Source: Haematobia irritans
Taxonomy: Eukaryota; Arthropoda; Insecta; Diptera; Muscidae
Reading direction: 5' to 3'
NCBI RefSeq assembly: GCF_050003625.1
Contig: NC_134397.1
Location: 199,198,899-199,262,898, forward strand
Length of the DNA: 64,000 nt
The notes under the pieces are model-generated. The model saw only the letters and a program-made list of their open reading frames with translations, was not told the DNA's origin and ran no database searches. The position numbers were made by a program, and so were the translations under genes. The number at the start of each line of letters is the position of its first letter. Position 1 is the first letter of the stretch. Below are positions 1 to 11,324 of this stretch, in pieces.

Positions 1-1153
1 GTCTCTCAAATCAAATCCAATATGCTACCAAATATCCACTGCTCTTTACGATAACAATGCTGTTTAACCTGACAATTCCATTTAGGCCAATAACATCAAC
101 AAAAGAAAACTGATTTTTATGGCAATTCGGCCATTTACCCAACATGACTTTTAGCCACACCAGCCAATAGTTGTGTAAAGAATCACTCCTTATCGCAAGT
201 TCCAACTTTGACAGCAACAGTGCAAAGAAAGTTTTATACAAAGCAAGTATGTGGGGTATTGGTGGTTAAAGGGCAGAGGATCGTGAGGGAGGGCGGCGGT
301 GGGACGTAAATTTTCCTTCAAAACTTTGTAATCATCTTTCGTTTCATTAAAGTCCCAAGTTAGTATTTATTTTGGTTATTATAACAAGAAAGTTTTGCGG
401 TAGTTCGGTACTCATTCATAGTCATCCATCCATTACAGCAAGTGTCTGGTATGCCGTTAGCACATCATTAGAAGTGCAGCAGTACTTTGCGATAAACTCT
501 CCATTACTCCATCTCTTGGCGTTCAATGATTTTAACCAAGCTCTTATTTAACTATTTGACCCTTTTTTATCTATGACTGGGGCGTTGGGATGAAACCATT
601 AGTAAATGGCGTTAACTTTTAATGAATCTTTCTCTGACCATACACAAATTAGATAGAATTACTTTCACAAGAACGAGCAACGAGAAGCTTTGAAGAACCT
701 AAGCTGTTGTAATGACCCCTTAAGAGGTACGACTTAAGTCTGTCCATTATACTAATTGAAGGTTGCAAATAAATTGCCATTTGGGGAGTGATATTTCGTT
801 TTTTTTTTTTTTGTTAAACCTATTTTGTCATCTTTGAAATTGGATTACATTTTATTTTCTCTTTAAATTTCACACCTAAATGAACTAATAACTTGATATA
901 GCAAATACTTTGTTAACACTTAAAATTTCGTCATAACTATAATTATTTATGTAAAAAATTCAAAGCAAATATTCAAGGGATTACACTAAGACTACATTTA
1001 ATAAACGTCTTATTCTCAGGACAAATCGTCGTCAATGAAAAGTCTTTTGCCTTTTGGTCAAGTAAAAAAAATTATATATTATAGAAATGCGTACTGTATG
1101 AAGGCATGAAATCTTTGTACTTACTACAATTTGAATGATGACAGTATTGACAT
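1..1153. other. AT-rich flank, no gene recognised
   Basis: I see no coding exon, RNA gene or clear repeat boundary up to about 1080. The last 70 bases (motif ending in GAAATCTTTG) resemble the interior of the CACTG MITE family described elsewhere. The hAT MITE that follows probably inserted into such a remnant. Confidence 0.4.
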
Positions 1154-1650
1154 TAGTGGTGTGCACGTGACACGAAATTGTCGTGAATCACGAAAAATTT
1201 CGTGACTCACGCGTGAGTCGTGAATCACGCTGATGGCAACGACCTGAGTGTGCGTGATTAATAAACCAAAAGTCGTGCGTGAGAGTGAGTTACGAAAATA
1301 ATTTCTTCGTGAGTGTGCGTGAGTAACGAATTTCGGAAAAATACGCTCATGTAAACAAATCCCGCCCACGCACATAAAACGCTTAAAAGTTGATTTCATT
1401 TACAATTTTAGTGACAACTGGGATGTTAAGAGTTTAACAACGCTCTCGATTTTAATCATGCTCATGTTTTCAAACACGCCCCTAAGGTAAATTAGTCATA
1501 AAATTATTCGTGAGTCACGACATTTCGTGCGTGAGTACAAATGTTCTTTTCGTGAGTATACGTGAGTTCTACCAAACAATATCGTGCGTGAGCAGGATTT
1601 TTCCGTCGTGAGTGTGCGTGAGTAAAATATTACTCACGTGCATACCTCTA
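1154..1650. mobile_element. hAT-type MITE with CGTGAG-rich interior, copy 1
   Basis: Terminal inverted repeats are TAGTGGTGTGCACGTGA on the left and the complement of TAGAGGTATGCACGTGA on the right. They are flanked by near-identical 8-bp duplications, ATTGACAT (1146-1153) and ACTGACAT (1651-1658). An 8-bp duplication and a TAGNG-type terminus are hallmarks of the hAT superfamily. The 497-bp interior has no coding capacity and is dominated by reiterated CGTGAGT/ACTCACG words, many palindromic, with CACGTG near each end. A better preserved copy lies at 60841-61423 and a 3' fragment at about 32890-32999. Confidence 0.85.
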
Positions 1651-1658
1651 ACTGACAT

Positions 1659-1925
1659 TATTTTAAAAAGATCCGCATATCAGAGCCATTAAAATCGTTT
1701 TGACAGTTTCGAATTCAAGTAGAAATTACACTATATTTCAAGTAAAAAATCTATAAAATTAAGTGCGCATTTTGAAGATAAACAACTTAACCGTAAGGAC
1801 AATACGTCTTCACTCAAAAGTTTATCGATTTTTGGAACAGGCAAACAATCTATATCAGAGAAAGGTGTATTCCACGCTAAGTGAAATCCTAATTCGTATT
1901 TTAAGGACATCTACTGGTAATAACG
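1659..1925. repeat. Decayed CACTG-family MITE interior
   Basis: Phrases such as CTATATTTCAAGTAAAAAA and ATTTTAAGGACAT match the interior of the intact CACTG elements at 35331-35973 and 58600-59254. A short open frame here (1763-1945) is not credible as a gene. Confidence 0.45.
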
Positions 1926-4170
1926 GTTGCCAGATACAATTTTGATAAAATTTTCTATACAAATAAAAAAATTTCTATAGAAATAATATTTTGACAAAAA
2001 TTTCCATAGAAATAAAATTTTGACAAAATCTATAGAAATAAAATTTAGACAAAATTTTCTAGAGAAATAAAATTTTGACAATACTTTCTATAGAAGTAAA
2101 ATTTTGACAATATTTTCTATAGAAATAAAATTTTGACAAACATTTCTATAGAAATAAAATTGTGATAAAATCTTCTAAAGGGATAAAATGTTGGAAAAAT
2201 TTTCTGTAGAAACAAAATTTTGCCAAAACGTTCTATAGTAATAAAAAATTGACAAACTTTTCTATAGAAATAAAATTTTGACAAAATTTTCTATAGAAAT
2301 AAAATTCTGACAAAATTTTCTATAGAAATAAAATTTTGGCAAAATTTTCTATAGAAATAAAATTTTGACAAAATTTTCTATAGAAATAAAATTTTGACAA
2401 AATTTTCTATAGAAATAAAATTTTGACAAAATTTTCTATAGAAATAAAATTTGACAAAAATTTCTATAGAAAAAAGAATTGACAAAATCTATAGAAATAA
2501 AATTTAGACAAAATTTTCTAATGAAATAAAATTTTGACAATACTTTATATAGAAGTAAAATTTTGACAATATTTTCTATAGAAATAAAATTTTGACAAAA
2601 ATTGCTATAGAAATAAAATTTTGATAAAATCTTCTAAACTGATAAAATTTTGATAAAATTTTCTGTAGAAACAAAATTTTGCCAAAACGTTCTATATTAA
2701 TAAAATATTGACAAAATTTTCTATAGAAATAAAATTTTGACAAAATTTTCTATAGGCATGAAATTTTGACAAAATTTTCTACAAAAAAAATTTTTGCCAA
2801 AATTTTCTATAGAACTAAAATTTTGACAAAATTTTCTCTAAAAATAAAAAATTTACAAAATTTTCTATAGAAATAAAATTTTGACAATATTTTCCATAGA
2901 AATAAAATTTTGACAAAATTTTTTATAGGAATAAAATTTTGACAAAATTTTCTATAAAAATAAAAATTTTAGAAAACTTTATATAGATATAAAATTTTGA
3001 CAATATTTTCCACAGAATAAAATTTTGGCAAAATTGTTTAAAGGAATAAAATTTTCACAAAATTTTCTACAAAAATAAAATTTTGACAAAATTTTCTATA
3101 GAAATAAAATTTTGACAAAATTTTCTATAGAAATACAATTTTGACAACATTTTCTACAAAAATAAAATTTTTACAAAATTTTCTACAAAAATAAAATTTT
3201 GCCAAAATTTTCTATAGAACTAAAATTTTGACAAAATTTTCTATAAAAATAAAAATTTTACAAAATTTTCTATAGAAATAAAATTTTGACAATATTTTCC
3301 ATAGGAATAAAATTTTAACAAAATATTTTATAGGAATAAAATGTTGACAAAATTTTTTATAGAAATAAAATTTGACAAAATTTTTTATAGTAATAAAATT
3401 TGACAAAATTTTTTATAGGAATAAAATTTTCATAAAATTTTCTACAAAAATAAAATTTTGACAAATTTTTCTAGAGAAATAAAATTTTGACAAGATTTTC
3501 TATAGAAATACAATTTTGACAAAATTTTCTACAAAAATAAAATTTTTACAAAATTTTCTACAAAAATAAAATTTTGCCAAAATTTTCTATAGAACTAAAA
3601 TTTTGACAAAATTTTCTATAAAAATAAGAATTTTACAAAATTTTCTATAGAAATAAAATTTTGACAATATTTTCCATAGAAATAAAATTTTAACAAAATA
3701 TTTTATAGGAATAAAATGTTGACAAAATTTTTTATAGCAATAAAATTTGACAAAATTTTTTATAGGAATAAAATTTTGACAAAATTTTCTATAGAAATAG
3801 AATTTTGACAAAATTTTCTATAGAAATAAAATTTTGACAAAATTATCTATAGAAATAAACTTTTGACAAAATTTTCTATAGAAATTAAATTTTGACAAAA
3901 TTTTCTATAGAAATAAAATTTTGACAAAATGTTCTATAGAAATAAAATTTTGACAAAATTTTCTATAGGAATAAAATTTTGACAACATTTTCTACAAAAA
4001 TTAGATTTTGACAAAATTTTCTATAGAACTAAAATTTTGACAAAATTTTCTATAGAAATAAAATTTGATCCAAAACTGAAAAAAAAGATCTTTTATTTGG
4101 CAGTTTTTTTGGCAACATTTTCTTCAAACTTTGGTAGAGTAATTTTGGATCGAGTGGCAATTGTGCACGT
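1926..4170. repeat. 29-bp tandem array 1 with its flanking ends
   Basis: About 70 degenerate copies of a 29-bp unit fill 1935-4070. The unit contains the perfect palindrome TTTCTATAGAAA and a near-palindrome AAAATTTTGACAAAATTTT. The array starts beside CGGTTGCCA and ends beside TTTGGTAGAGTAATTTTGG and GAGTGGCAATTG. These look like diverged inverted ends of one element, related to CACGGTTGCCACTCG-type ends near 15432, 48342 and 56830. Open frames inside it (for example 3212-3406 and 3587-3811) are period-29 artefacts. Confidence 0.8.
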
Positions 4171-4361
4171 AATTTTTGGCACTATAGGATGGGGGGTACA
4201 CTTACATTGTCATTCATATTGGTCTCAGACCCTATACCATTCTGGGTCGTGGTGAAATTGTGAGTCTATTTAACAATGTCCGTCCGTCAGTCTGTTGAAA
4301 TCACACCAACTTCTAACAAACAAGCTATCGACTAGGTACAGGTAATTTCTATTGATGTTGG

Positions 4362-4520
4362 TTAGATTAGGTTAGGTACAGTGACAGTCCGATATTTCAG
4401 GCTCACTTAGACTACTCAGTGCATTGTGAATCCACAGTGGTGAGCATTCCTCTTACCAGTGAGTGCTACCCGATTCTACGTTAAGCTTAATGATAAGCGA
4501 CCTCCTTTTCATAGCCGAAT
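4362..4520 (-). mobile_element. SINE 3' fragment (diverged)
   Basis: On the minus strand this ends in AACCTAATC and contains diverged forms of the SINE body: the segment around TGAGCCTGAAATATCGGAC and the phrase read on the plus strand as AGTGAGTGCTACCCGATTC. It lacks the tRNA-like head and belongs to the same subtype as the copy at 56444-56799 (GATATTTCAGGCTCAC on the plus strand). Confidence 0.6.
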
Positions 4521-5057
4521 TTTTCCATAGCAGTCCAAAATTTTATATATCTCCTATTAAAGTGGAGTTGATTTCCACAGTCCTTTGAAGGAGCCAATTT
4601 CATTCCATTCGCTCGAAATTTGGTATGTGATGTCTATATGTGGCTTCTAACAACCATGAAATAATTGGTCTATATCGGTCCATTTTTTTTAATGGATTAG
4701 TGGATTTATAGATTACCCGTCTCCTTTAGAGTTGATTGGTTTTAATGTACCAATACATTGTTTGCGAAATCATGATTATTTTACAAATTCCTGTTCAAAG
4801 AACTAACTGTGCATCTTTGGACCCAATTTTAAGATTTCTAAAGGAATTTAACAATTTAAATAATAATTTTGATTTAGATTTTTCAATTTCCCTAAATAGT
4901 TTTAATTCTATTTTAGACATAATTTAGTTTTAGAATTGCTAGTCTGTTAGGATGGAATACATTCCTACTCTATAAATAAATCAATAATAATATAAAGTTC
5001 GCATATAAATTGGAAGTTGGTTCACATCGGTTCATAATTGTCTGTAAAATCCTCTAT

Positions 5058-5346
5058 ACGCAGAAAAACAATATTTGCATTCAGTCACGAAGTTAATTGA
5101 TCTAGTTAACATTTAATTGAAATGTCTTCAAACACAGAAATGATAGTATCAATTAAAAAATTAATTGAAAGTCAATTAAAAAATTAATTGATCCAATTAA
5201 AAAATTAATTGATACTATTAATTTTTGTGATTGATTTTTGTTTAAATTAAAAAATTTGTTGATTCAATTAAATTTTTAATTGAATATTTTTTAAAACTCA
5301 ATTAAAATTTTAATTGGAAAAATTTTCGTGAAATTTTTTTCTGTGT
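5058..5346. mobile_element. AT-rich MITE with ACACAGAAAAAA-type ends
   Basis: The ends are ACGCAGAAAAACA and the complement of ACACAGAAAAAAA, about 289 bp apart. The interior consists of many AATTAATT/TTAATTGA words able to fold back. A smaller relative with matching ends is at 34047-34180. Confidence 0.5.
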
Positions 5347-5593
5347 GGTAAACATGTTTCCTGTGTATTAACCGATTAATTACTAAAGAGGTTTATATAT
5401 GAAGGTATTTAATCTGCCTTTATTTATCTTGCATAGTTGAAGACAATTTTACGAAGTTCTAAGATACCTCGCCATCAGCAACTGTTACCACAACCCAAAT
5501 AATTCGATTGTCGATTGCGAACAGTGTACTCAATCCATGGTCGACGGTATATAAGATTCGGCGTGGCCGAACTTTCGACCTTATATACTTGTT

Positions 5594-6405
5594 AGTTTAT
5601 ACGTAAATATTAAATGCCTAATACTCACGCAAATTTTTTATTCTGATTCAATCACCAAAATTAATTGATCCAATTAATTTTTTAATTGAAATGTCTTCAA
5701 TCACGAAAATGATAGTATCAACCACAGTTTTAATAGGCCATAAAACATATTTGATTAACAAATTAATTGATTTGATTTGAAAAATTCAATTAATTTTTTA
5801 ATTGATTCAAACAAAATTCTTTTTATCAATATAATAACATTTTAGATGAGGACAATTTTATTTTTCTTAGAACCATGTTCACTGAGCCAACCTGGTTGAA
5901 GGTGAAAGTGTTACGTGGTCGCCGCAAAATTAGCTCCTATCATATTATTTTGCTTGTCGAATAAGATTGTGACAATCATGTTTATTCTCTGCATGTACAA
6001 GCCACTTCATAGTTGATGATCCCAATCACGAAAATGATAGTATCAACCACAGTTTTAATAGGGCACAAAACATATTTGGTTAACACATTAATTGATTAGA
6101 TTTGAAAAATTCAATTCATTTTTTAATTGATTCAATTAAAAATGTAATTCAATTAATTACTTAGTTAAACTTCAATTCAGTTTTCAATTAACTTTTTAAT
6201 TAAATCAATTAAACACATAATAGTGTTGTGCAAGCGACATCGATAAATTTTTTTATTAAATTGTCAATTGGAACAACAAAAAATTAATGTATCAATTATT
6301 TTTTTAGTTATTTTCAATCACTTTCTTAATTGACTTTTATTTTGATTAAAAAATTGATTGATATCAATTAATTTTTATATTAAAATTACAAAAAAAAATC
6401 TTTTT
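5594..6405. repeat. AT-rich AATTAATTG repeats
   Basis: Repeated TTAATTGATTCAATTAA-like stretches are related to the MITE at 5058-5346, with two partial copies sharing the phrase GAAAATGATAGTATCAACC (about 5704 and 6032). No gene is seen. Confidence 0.5.
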
Positions 6406-7402
6406 ATACCCTCCACCATAGGATGGGGGGTATATTAACTTTGTCATTCCGTTTGTAGCACATCGAAATATTGCTCTAAGACCCCATAAAGTATATATAT
6501 TCTGGGTCGTGGTGAAATTCTGAGTCGATCTGAGCATGTCCGACCGTCCGTCCGTCTGTTGAAATCACGCTAACTTCCGAACGAAACAAGCTATCGACTT
6601 GAAACTTGGCACAAGTAGTTGTTATTGATGTAGGTCGGATGGTATTGCAAATGGGCCATATCGGTCCACTTTTACGTATAGCCCCCATATAAACGGACCC
6701 CCAAATTTGGCTTGCGAGGCCTCTAAGAGAAGCAAATTTCATCCGATCTGGCTGAAATTTGGTACATGGTGTAAGTATATGATCTCTAACAACCATACAA
6801 AAATTGGTCCACATCGGTCCATAATTATATATAGCTCCCATATAAACCGATCCTCCGATTTGGCTTGTGGAGCCTCTAAGAGAAGCCAATTTCATCCGAT
6901 CCGGCTGAAATTTGGTACATTGTGTTAGTATATGGTCTCTAACAACCATGCAGGAATTGGTTCATATCAGTCCATAATTATATATAGCCCCCATATAAAC
7001 CGGTCCCCAGATTTGACCCGGGTGCCTTTCGGAGAAGCAAAATTCATCCGATCTGGTTGAAATTCGGTACGTGGTGGTAGTATATGATATTTAACAACCA
7101 TGTCAAAAGTGTTCCATATCAGCCCATAATCATATGTAGCCCCATATAAACGGATCCCGAGATTTGGTTTTGGAGGAGCAAATTTCATCCGAGTCAGTTG
7201 AAATTTGGTTTATAGTGCTAGTATATGGCCGTTAACAAACACGCCTAACTAGGTCCATATCGGTCTACAGTGATATATAGCCCTCAGATAAATCGATCCC
7301 CAATCACACAAAAAATGGTCCAATCATCCACATCCATGCAAAAGTCCATATCGATTCGTAATTATTTGTAGACTTACATATACATACTTTTTTTGTCTAA
7401 TA

Positions 7403-8314
7403 AAGGGTGGTTAAATTGTAAGGGCCGATGTTGAATGTGAACCACACCTAAACGTGTCCGAATTTTATTTGACATTTCTATATTTCAGACTTATTCAATT
7501 TGAACCGTGGAGAGATACACTATCCAACAACGTGTTAAATGGTTCCAAGAAATGGCAACAGTGGATGATTTATTTTCGAAGAAAATCATCTTCAGTGATG
7601 AGGCACATTTTCACCTCAGTGGATTCGTCAATAAACAGAATTGCCGCATTTGGGCGAATGAGAATCCAAGAGTGATTGTCGAAAAACCAATGCACCTACA
7701 AAGAGTGACAGTTTGGTGCGGTTTATGGGCTGGCGGCATCATCGGGCCGTATTTTTTCCAAAATGAGGCCGGTCAGGCAGTTACTGTGAATGGTGTTCGC
7801 TATCGTGAGATGATAACGAACTTTTTATGGCCCGAATTGGAAGATATGGATGCGGACGATATGTGGTTTCTGCAGGACGGTGCCACTTGCCACACAGCTA
7901 AAGAAACAATGGCTCTTTTGCGCAACAAATTCAATGGCCGTGTTATCTCACGTAATGGCGATGTCAATTGGCCGCCAAGATTATGTGATTTGACACCGTT
8001 GGATTTTTTTCTTTGGGACTATTTGAAAGAAAAGGTGTACGTCGATAAGCCAGCAACAATTCAAGACCTAAAGGATGAGATAATTCGGCACATTAACTAC
8101 ATAGAACCTCCATTATGCCTCAGCGTCATCGAAAATTTGGACCATCGGATGAAGGTGTGCCACCGAGGTCTCGGCGCCCATTTGGCCGATATTTTGTTCC
8201 ATACATAATTGAGTAATACCAATATATCATAATAAAATAAAATTACAATAATTTCCTAAACAGTTTGCGTTTTATACAAAATCAACATCGGCCCTTGAAA
8301 TTTTAACCACCTTT
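7403..8314 (+). mobile_element. rosa-type (DD41D) mariner, internally deleted copy
   Basis: Inverted ends are AAGGGTGGTTAAA... and its complement, about 34 bp with few mismatches and a shared GGGCCGATGTTGA block. TA duplications lie at 7401-7402 and 8315-8316. Family-A copy 3 (around 59270-59290) shows the same target without the insertion (GTCTAATATATACC), which confirms both borders. The 912-bp length is well short of a full-length rosa element (about 1.2-1.4 kb). Confidence 0.92.
7507..8208 (+). pseudogene. rosa mariner transposase, start lost and DNA-binding domain deleted
   Basis: The frame encodes 233 residues. The catalytic DDE/D domain is intact: D31 in IIFSDEAHF, D124 in FLQDGATCHTA and D166 in DLTPLDFFLW. 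The 41 residues between the second and third acids define the DD41D (rosa) group of mariner elements. The frame opens with GTG where the family has ATG, so the start codon looks mutated. After about 11 residues (ERYTIQQRVK) it jumps straight to the segment before the first catalytic Asp. The N-terminal paired/HTH DNA-binding region, roughly 110-120 residues in relatives, is missing without a frameshift. A product could not bind the inverted repeats on its own. The family assignment is firm; the loss of function is inference. Confidence 0.9.
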
Positions 8315-8487
8315 TATATACCGCGTATGGACTAACTAACAATTTAGAAAACGATGTTAAGAAGTTTTAAGATACAACCCAATTAATTCGATTGTGGATG
8401 ACAGTCTTTCGTAGAAGTTTCTACGCAATCCATGGTGGAGGGTACATAAGATTCGGCCTGGCCGAACTTACGGCCGTATATACTTGT

Positions 8488-9295
8488 TTTAATTGACTTA
8501 GTCTTCCGAGTTTGATTAAAAAGTCAATTGTATCAATTAACTTTTTAATTGAAAAAGTTTTCACATTCAATTAACATTTTAACTGGAAATATTTTGGTGA
8601 TTAAAATATTAATGTTCATATTCAACTAACCACAAATAGTTTTTAGTTTGTATAACAACACAATCTTTTTTGGGAGGAGATATTGCCCAACAAATTACAT
8701 TGTCTGAGTCAAAGTGCTTCCAAAGGTTTTATAGGTTTATATACGATAAACATCATAATATTTCGGCAGTATCAAAAAATATATGAATTTATTGCATAAT
8801 ATGTTTGAGATCTCTTTTGAGAATCTACAAGCCATTTCATTGTTGATGATCCCAATTAGTAGTACTCCGGGATCACAAAGAGGCTATCGCTGTAAGGTAT
8901 CATAACATATTCGATTACATTTCCAGAAATTTCATTGATTTGTAAAAATATTGAAATTGCAAACATAACTGTCCCATACCCAAATTCTCACCCACTTTGC
9001 AACTTGAGAACCCACATAAAACGTCCGACCACCCCCTCCACACCCTCCACCCACTCCTTAACATCAAAATCAAAACGGAATTCATCAGCATCACAGATAA
9101 AAGATGATTTGGCTTTTCAGTACTATGAGCTTTTGAAAAAAATGTCTTTGATGTTTTAAATCATATACGGAAAGTAGTCTTAAATAGCTGAATATCAATG
9201 TGAAGCTTCATCTTCATGAATTCTAAAAAATGCCATTTTAAGTTATTCTCTTCAACCGCCCTCAAATTTGGCCAAATATGCTTTGTATTTTTCCC

Positions 9296-9326
<31 letters not shown>

Positions 9327-9508
9327 CATTTTATAAGGACAAGCAAAATAGATTTTCTATTGCATTGGCAAACAAAGACCAAACTACTTTACACTCAAAT
9401 AAATAAAATAAATAATTGTTTTGCTTGAATCCGTTATGCAACTATTGCAGGAGTTTTATCACAAACAGATGTTTACAGCAGAAAATAGAAAATTTGCAGT
9501 CAATTAAC
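8488..9508. other. AT-rich stretch without a gene
   Basis: 8495-8620 repeats the AATTAATTG-type MITE sequence. The rest is ordinary AT-rich sequence with an A-run of about 27 at 9302-9328. Short open frames (8935-9159, 9161-9382) have no recognisable product. Confidence 0.4.
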
Positions 9509-9621
9509 CAAAGCCGTAGCCATGATTTTAAATCGGGGGGGGTTCAACTTAAAAAAAAATATTCATATAATCTCATGTGTAGAAAATTTTATTTATGCAT
9601 AAGTATGTATACAATATTTTT

Positions 9622-10590
9622 ATAATATTAAATTGAGCCGATGGGCTTTTTGGGCAGCAAATAAATCAATTACTTCTTCAGTCGGCACATTTATTCGGCG
9701 ATGAACCGACATTAATGCCAATCTATTGAGTCTACTCTCGCTAATCGAATTTCTAAGATACGTCTTTAATCTCTTCATTGTTGAAAATGAAAGTTCGGAT
9801 GAGTACGTAGTAACTGCAGGGATGGAAAATGCAGTACTATAGTACTTTTTTCAATACTTTTTCACCCCGGTCAGTACCGTAGTACCCCAGCGATTGATTT
9901 AGTACCTTTTGTGTAGACATTTTTGAGTCGATATCAGATTTATGGTACAATAGCTTTGACAAAATATTTTAATATTTTGAGAAAGTCTTTATCAACCTTA
10001 TTTGCTAATAGTCTTTTACAACTATGGCAAAACAGACATGTTCATGTGGGAAAAAAATCTCGATTTTGTAAAAGAAATAGTGAAAAACAGGATTTTATTG
10101 AACTTCAAGAATGTTTTAGTCGAAAAAAGAATGCGATTCTATATTATCGATTTTTTATTTTTTTATTTATGTTGTCAAAATTTTATTTCTATACAGAATT
10201 TTTGCAAAATTTTATTTTTATAGAAAATTTTGTACAAAATTTTATTTCAATTGAAAATTTTGTACAAATTTTATTTCTATTGGAAATTTTTGCAAAATTT
10301 TATTTCTATAGAAAAAATTTTGCAAATTTTTTTTCTACAGATTTTTTTGCAAAATTTTATTTCTATAGAAAATTTTTGCAAAATTTTATTTATATAGAAA
10401 ATTTTGTCAAAATTTTATTTTCTTTAGTAAAAAGTACCTTTCCGCTCAAAAAATACCTTTTTTGTACTTTCTTAAAAATTGTATTTTCCATCCCTGAGTA
10501 ACTGGCAAAGTGACCAACATTTTTAAAAGAATATGCACGTTTGGAAATATCTCTTTATTGCACTCTCCAAGTGCTTCCATCGCTGAATTA
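9622..10590 (-). pseudogene. hAT transposase C-terminal (dimerisation domain) remnant, split by an insertion
   Basis: Reading the minus strand from about 10590, the frame gives AMEALGECNKEIFPNVHILL, then KMLVTLPVTT up to the insertion at 10496. Across the insertion the same frame resumes with YSSELSFSTMKRLKTYLRNS and continues through RLNRLALMSVHRRI to a stop near 9622. This is the classic C-terminal hAT signature (SERSFS.LKR.KTYLR...RL..LAL..IHR). Catalytic residues and the zinc-finger region are absent. The remnant is clearly hAT (the type found in DUF4371/zinc-finger MYM-like proteins). It is non-functional. Confidence 0.85.
9817..10496. mobile_element. hAT MITE (CAGGGATGGAAAAT ends) inserted in the hAT remnant
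   Basis: Ends are CAGGGATGGAAAAT and its exact complement. A perfect 8-bp duplication AGTAACTG lies at 9809-9816 and 10497-10504. The 680-bp interior includes a stretch of 29-bp repeat units (about 10185-10435), opposite in orientation to array 1, and no credible gene. The 192-aa frame at 9923-10501 is largely 29-bp repeat translation. Confidence 0.9.
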
Positions 10591-10664
10591 GGCAGGTTCT
10601 TTTCGCAGGTTTTGCGAAAGAACCTGCGAAACAGCCAATCACATGTGTGTTTGGCTGTTTCGTT
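10591..10664. other. Two consecutive perfect-stem hairpins
   Basis: GCAGGTTCTTTTCGCA pairs with TTGCGAAAGAACCTGC (10592-10627). Immediately afterwards CGAAACAGCCAA pairs with TTGGCTGTTTCG (10627-10664) across a loop of about 12 bases. The sequence lies inside the 9509-11002 hAT element and may be a small fold-back insertion. No function can be assigned. Confidence 0.6.
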
Positions 10665-11002
10665 GTTGTTGCTATGGCCAAACAAAGCGAGTCATGTTCA
10701 CAAAAAGAACAACAAACACAAATAAAAAGCAGAGACATTTTCCAAAAATGAAATTTGTGGTGCGAGAACAAAAACAATTTGTTTTCTCGACCATCGTTTG
10801 ACGGGCTTTTCCACTAGTATTCTATGATTTGTGCAAGTTGTATAGGTAAGCGTTTTTCAAAATAAAACCTCCAGCTTTTCTTCAACATCTTCGATAAGAT
10901 TTTTTTATGCAGCTAAAAATATATATTTATTTATATAAAAATATTCATTTATTTTGGGGGGGGGTTTGATCCCCCTCATCCCTCCCCCTGAATACGGCCT
11001 TG

Positions 11003-11320
11003 CAATTAACATCTTCAAATCAAACTTTGTACTTACATCTTATGTTTTATATCTGTCCGAAAATTTATCAAAATATTAATTGGGATAATGAATATTTTAA
11101 TTAAATATATCAAAATATGTTATCACGAAAGCTGGGTCGACTCGTGTATTGACAGGCGAGTAGTTTTTCATCGTGGTATCCGTATGTTGCCAGAAAGATA
11201 GGAAAAATTTGTGGGTAGCGATCACGGATGATCTAAATTGGTAGATTTTTTACTGTTTGGTAGAGTTCTTAATGCTTTGGTAGATTTTGTCAAGTATGCC
11301 TCACCAATTAAGAGGTCCTT
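11003..11320. other. Linker with diverged array-element end
   Basis: Contains TGTTGCCAGAAAGATA (about 11184) and GGTAGATTTT / GGTAGAGTTCTT words (11240-11300). They resemble the ends that flank 29-bp arrays elsewhere (for example 54075-54140). No gene is seen. Confidence 0.4.
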
Positions 11321-11324
11321 CACA

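Larger units (their letters stand above)
4178..5593 (+). repeat. Dispersed repeat family A, old copy (A0)
   Basis: It starts with GGATGGGGGGTA and continues through TGTTGAAATCACACC, as in the younger copies. It ends at the family terminus GGCCGAACTT...TATATACTTGTT near 5593. It is heavily diverged. A SINE fragment (about 4362-4520) and an AT-rich MITE (5058-5346) interrupt it. An open frame at 4736-4927 has no recognisable protein. Confidence 0.65.
6406..8487 (+). repeat. Dispersed repeat family A, copy 1
   Basis: Starts TATACCCTCCACCATAGG, passes the CCGTCCGTCCGTCTGTTG segment, then runs through about four tandem monomers of roughly 150 bp (each with CCATATAAACCGATCCC and GAAATTTGGTAC). It ends in GGCCGTATATACTTGTTTT. 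It resembles widespread fly repeats of undetermined class. No protein is encoded; the 157-aa frame at 6476-6949 is an antisense artefact also found in copy 2. The rosa mariner at 7403-8314 is inserted near its 3' end. Confidence 0.8.
9509..11002 (-). mobile_element. hAT element with transposase remnant, hosting a second hAT element
   Basis: A perfect 8-bp duplication CAATTAAC flanks it (9501-9508 and 11003-11010). The ends are CAAAGCCGTA on the left and the complement of CAAGGCCGTA on the right, each followed by a G-rich run (GGGGGGGG at about 9535 and near 10956). Removing the inner element (9817-10496) leaves about 0.8 kb, so this is a deleted derivative of a full hAT. A hAT dimerisation-domain remnant is encoded on the minus strand. 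Confidence 0.87.

Noticed and set aside
1935..4070. CRISPR-like direct repeats
   Set aside because: Units are contiguous without unique spacers and the DNA is eukaryotic.
6476..6949. 157-codon minus-strand frame, with a near-copy at 19141-19614
   Set aside because: Both are antisense readings of repeat family A monomers; they break in copies 3 and 4 and look like no known protein.
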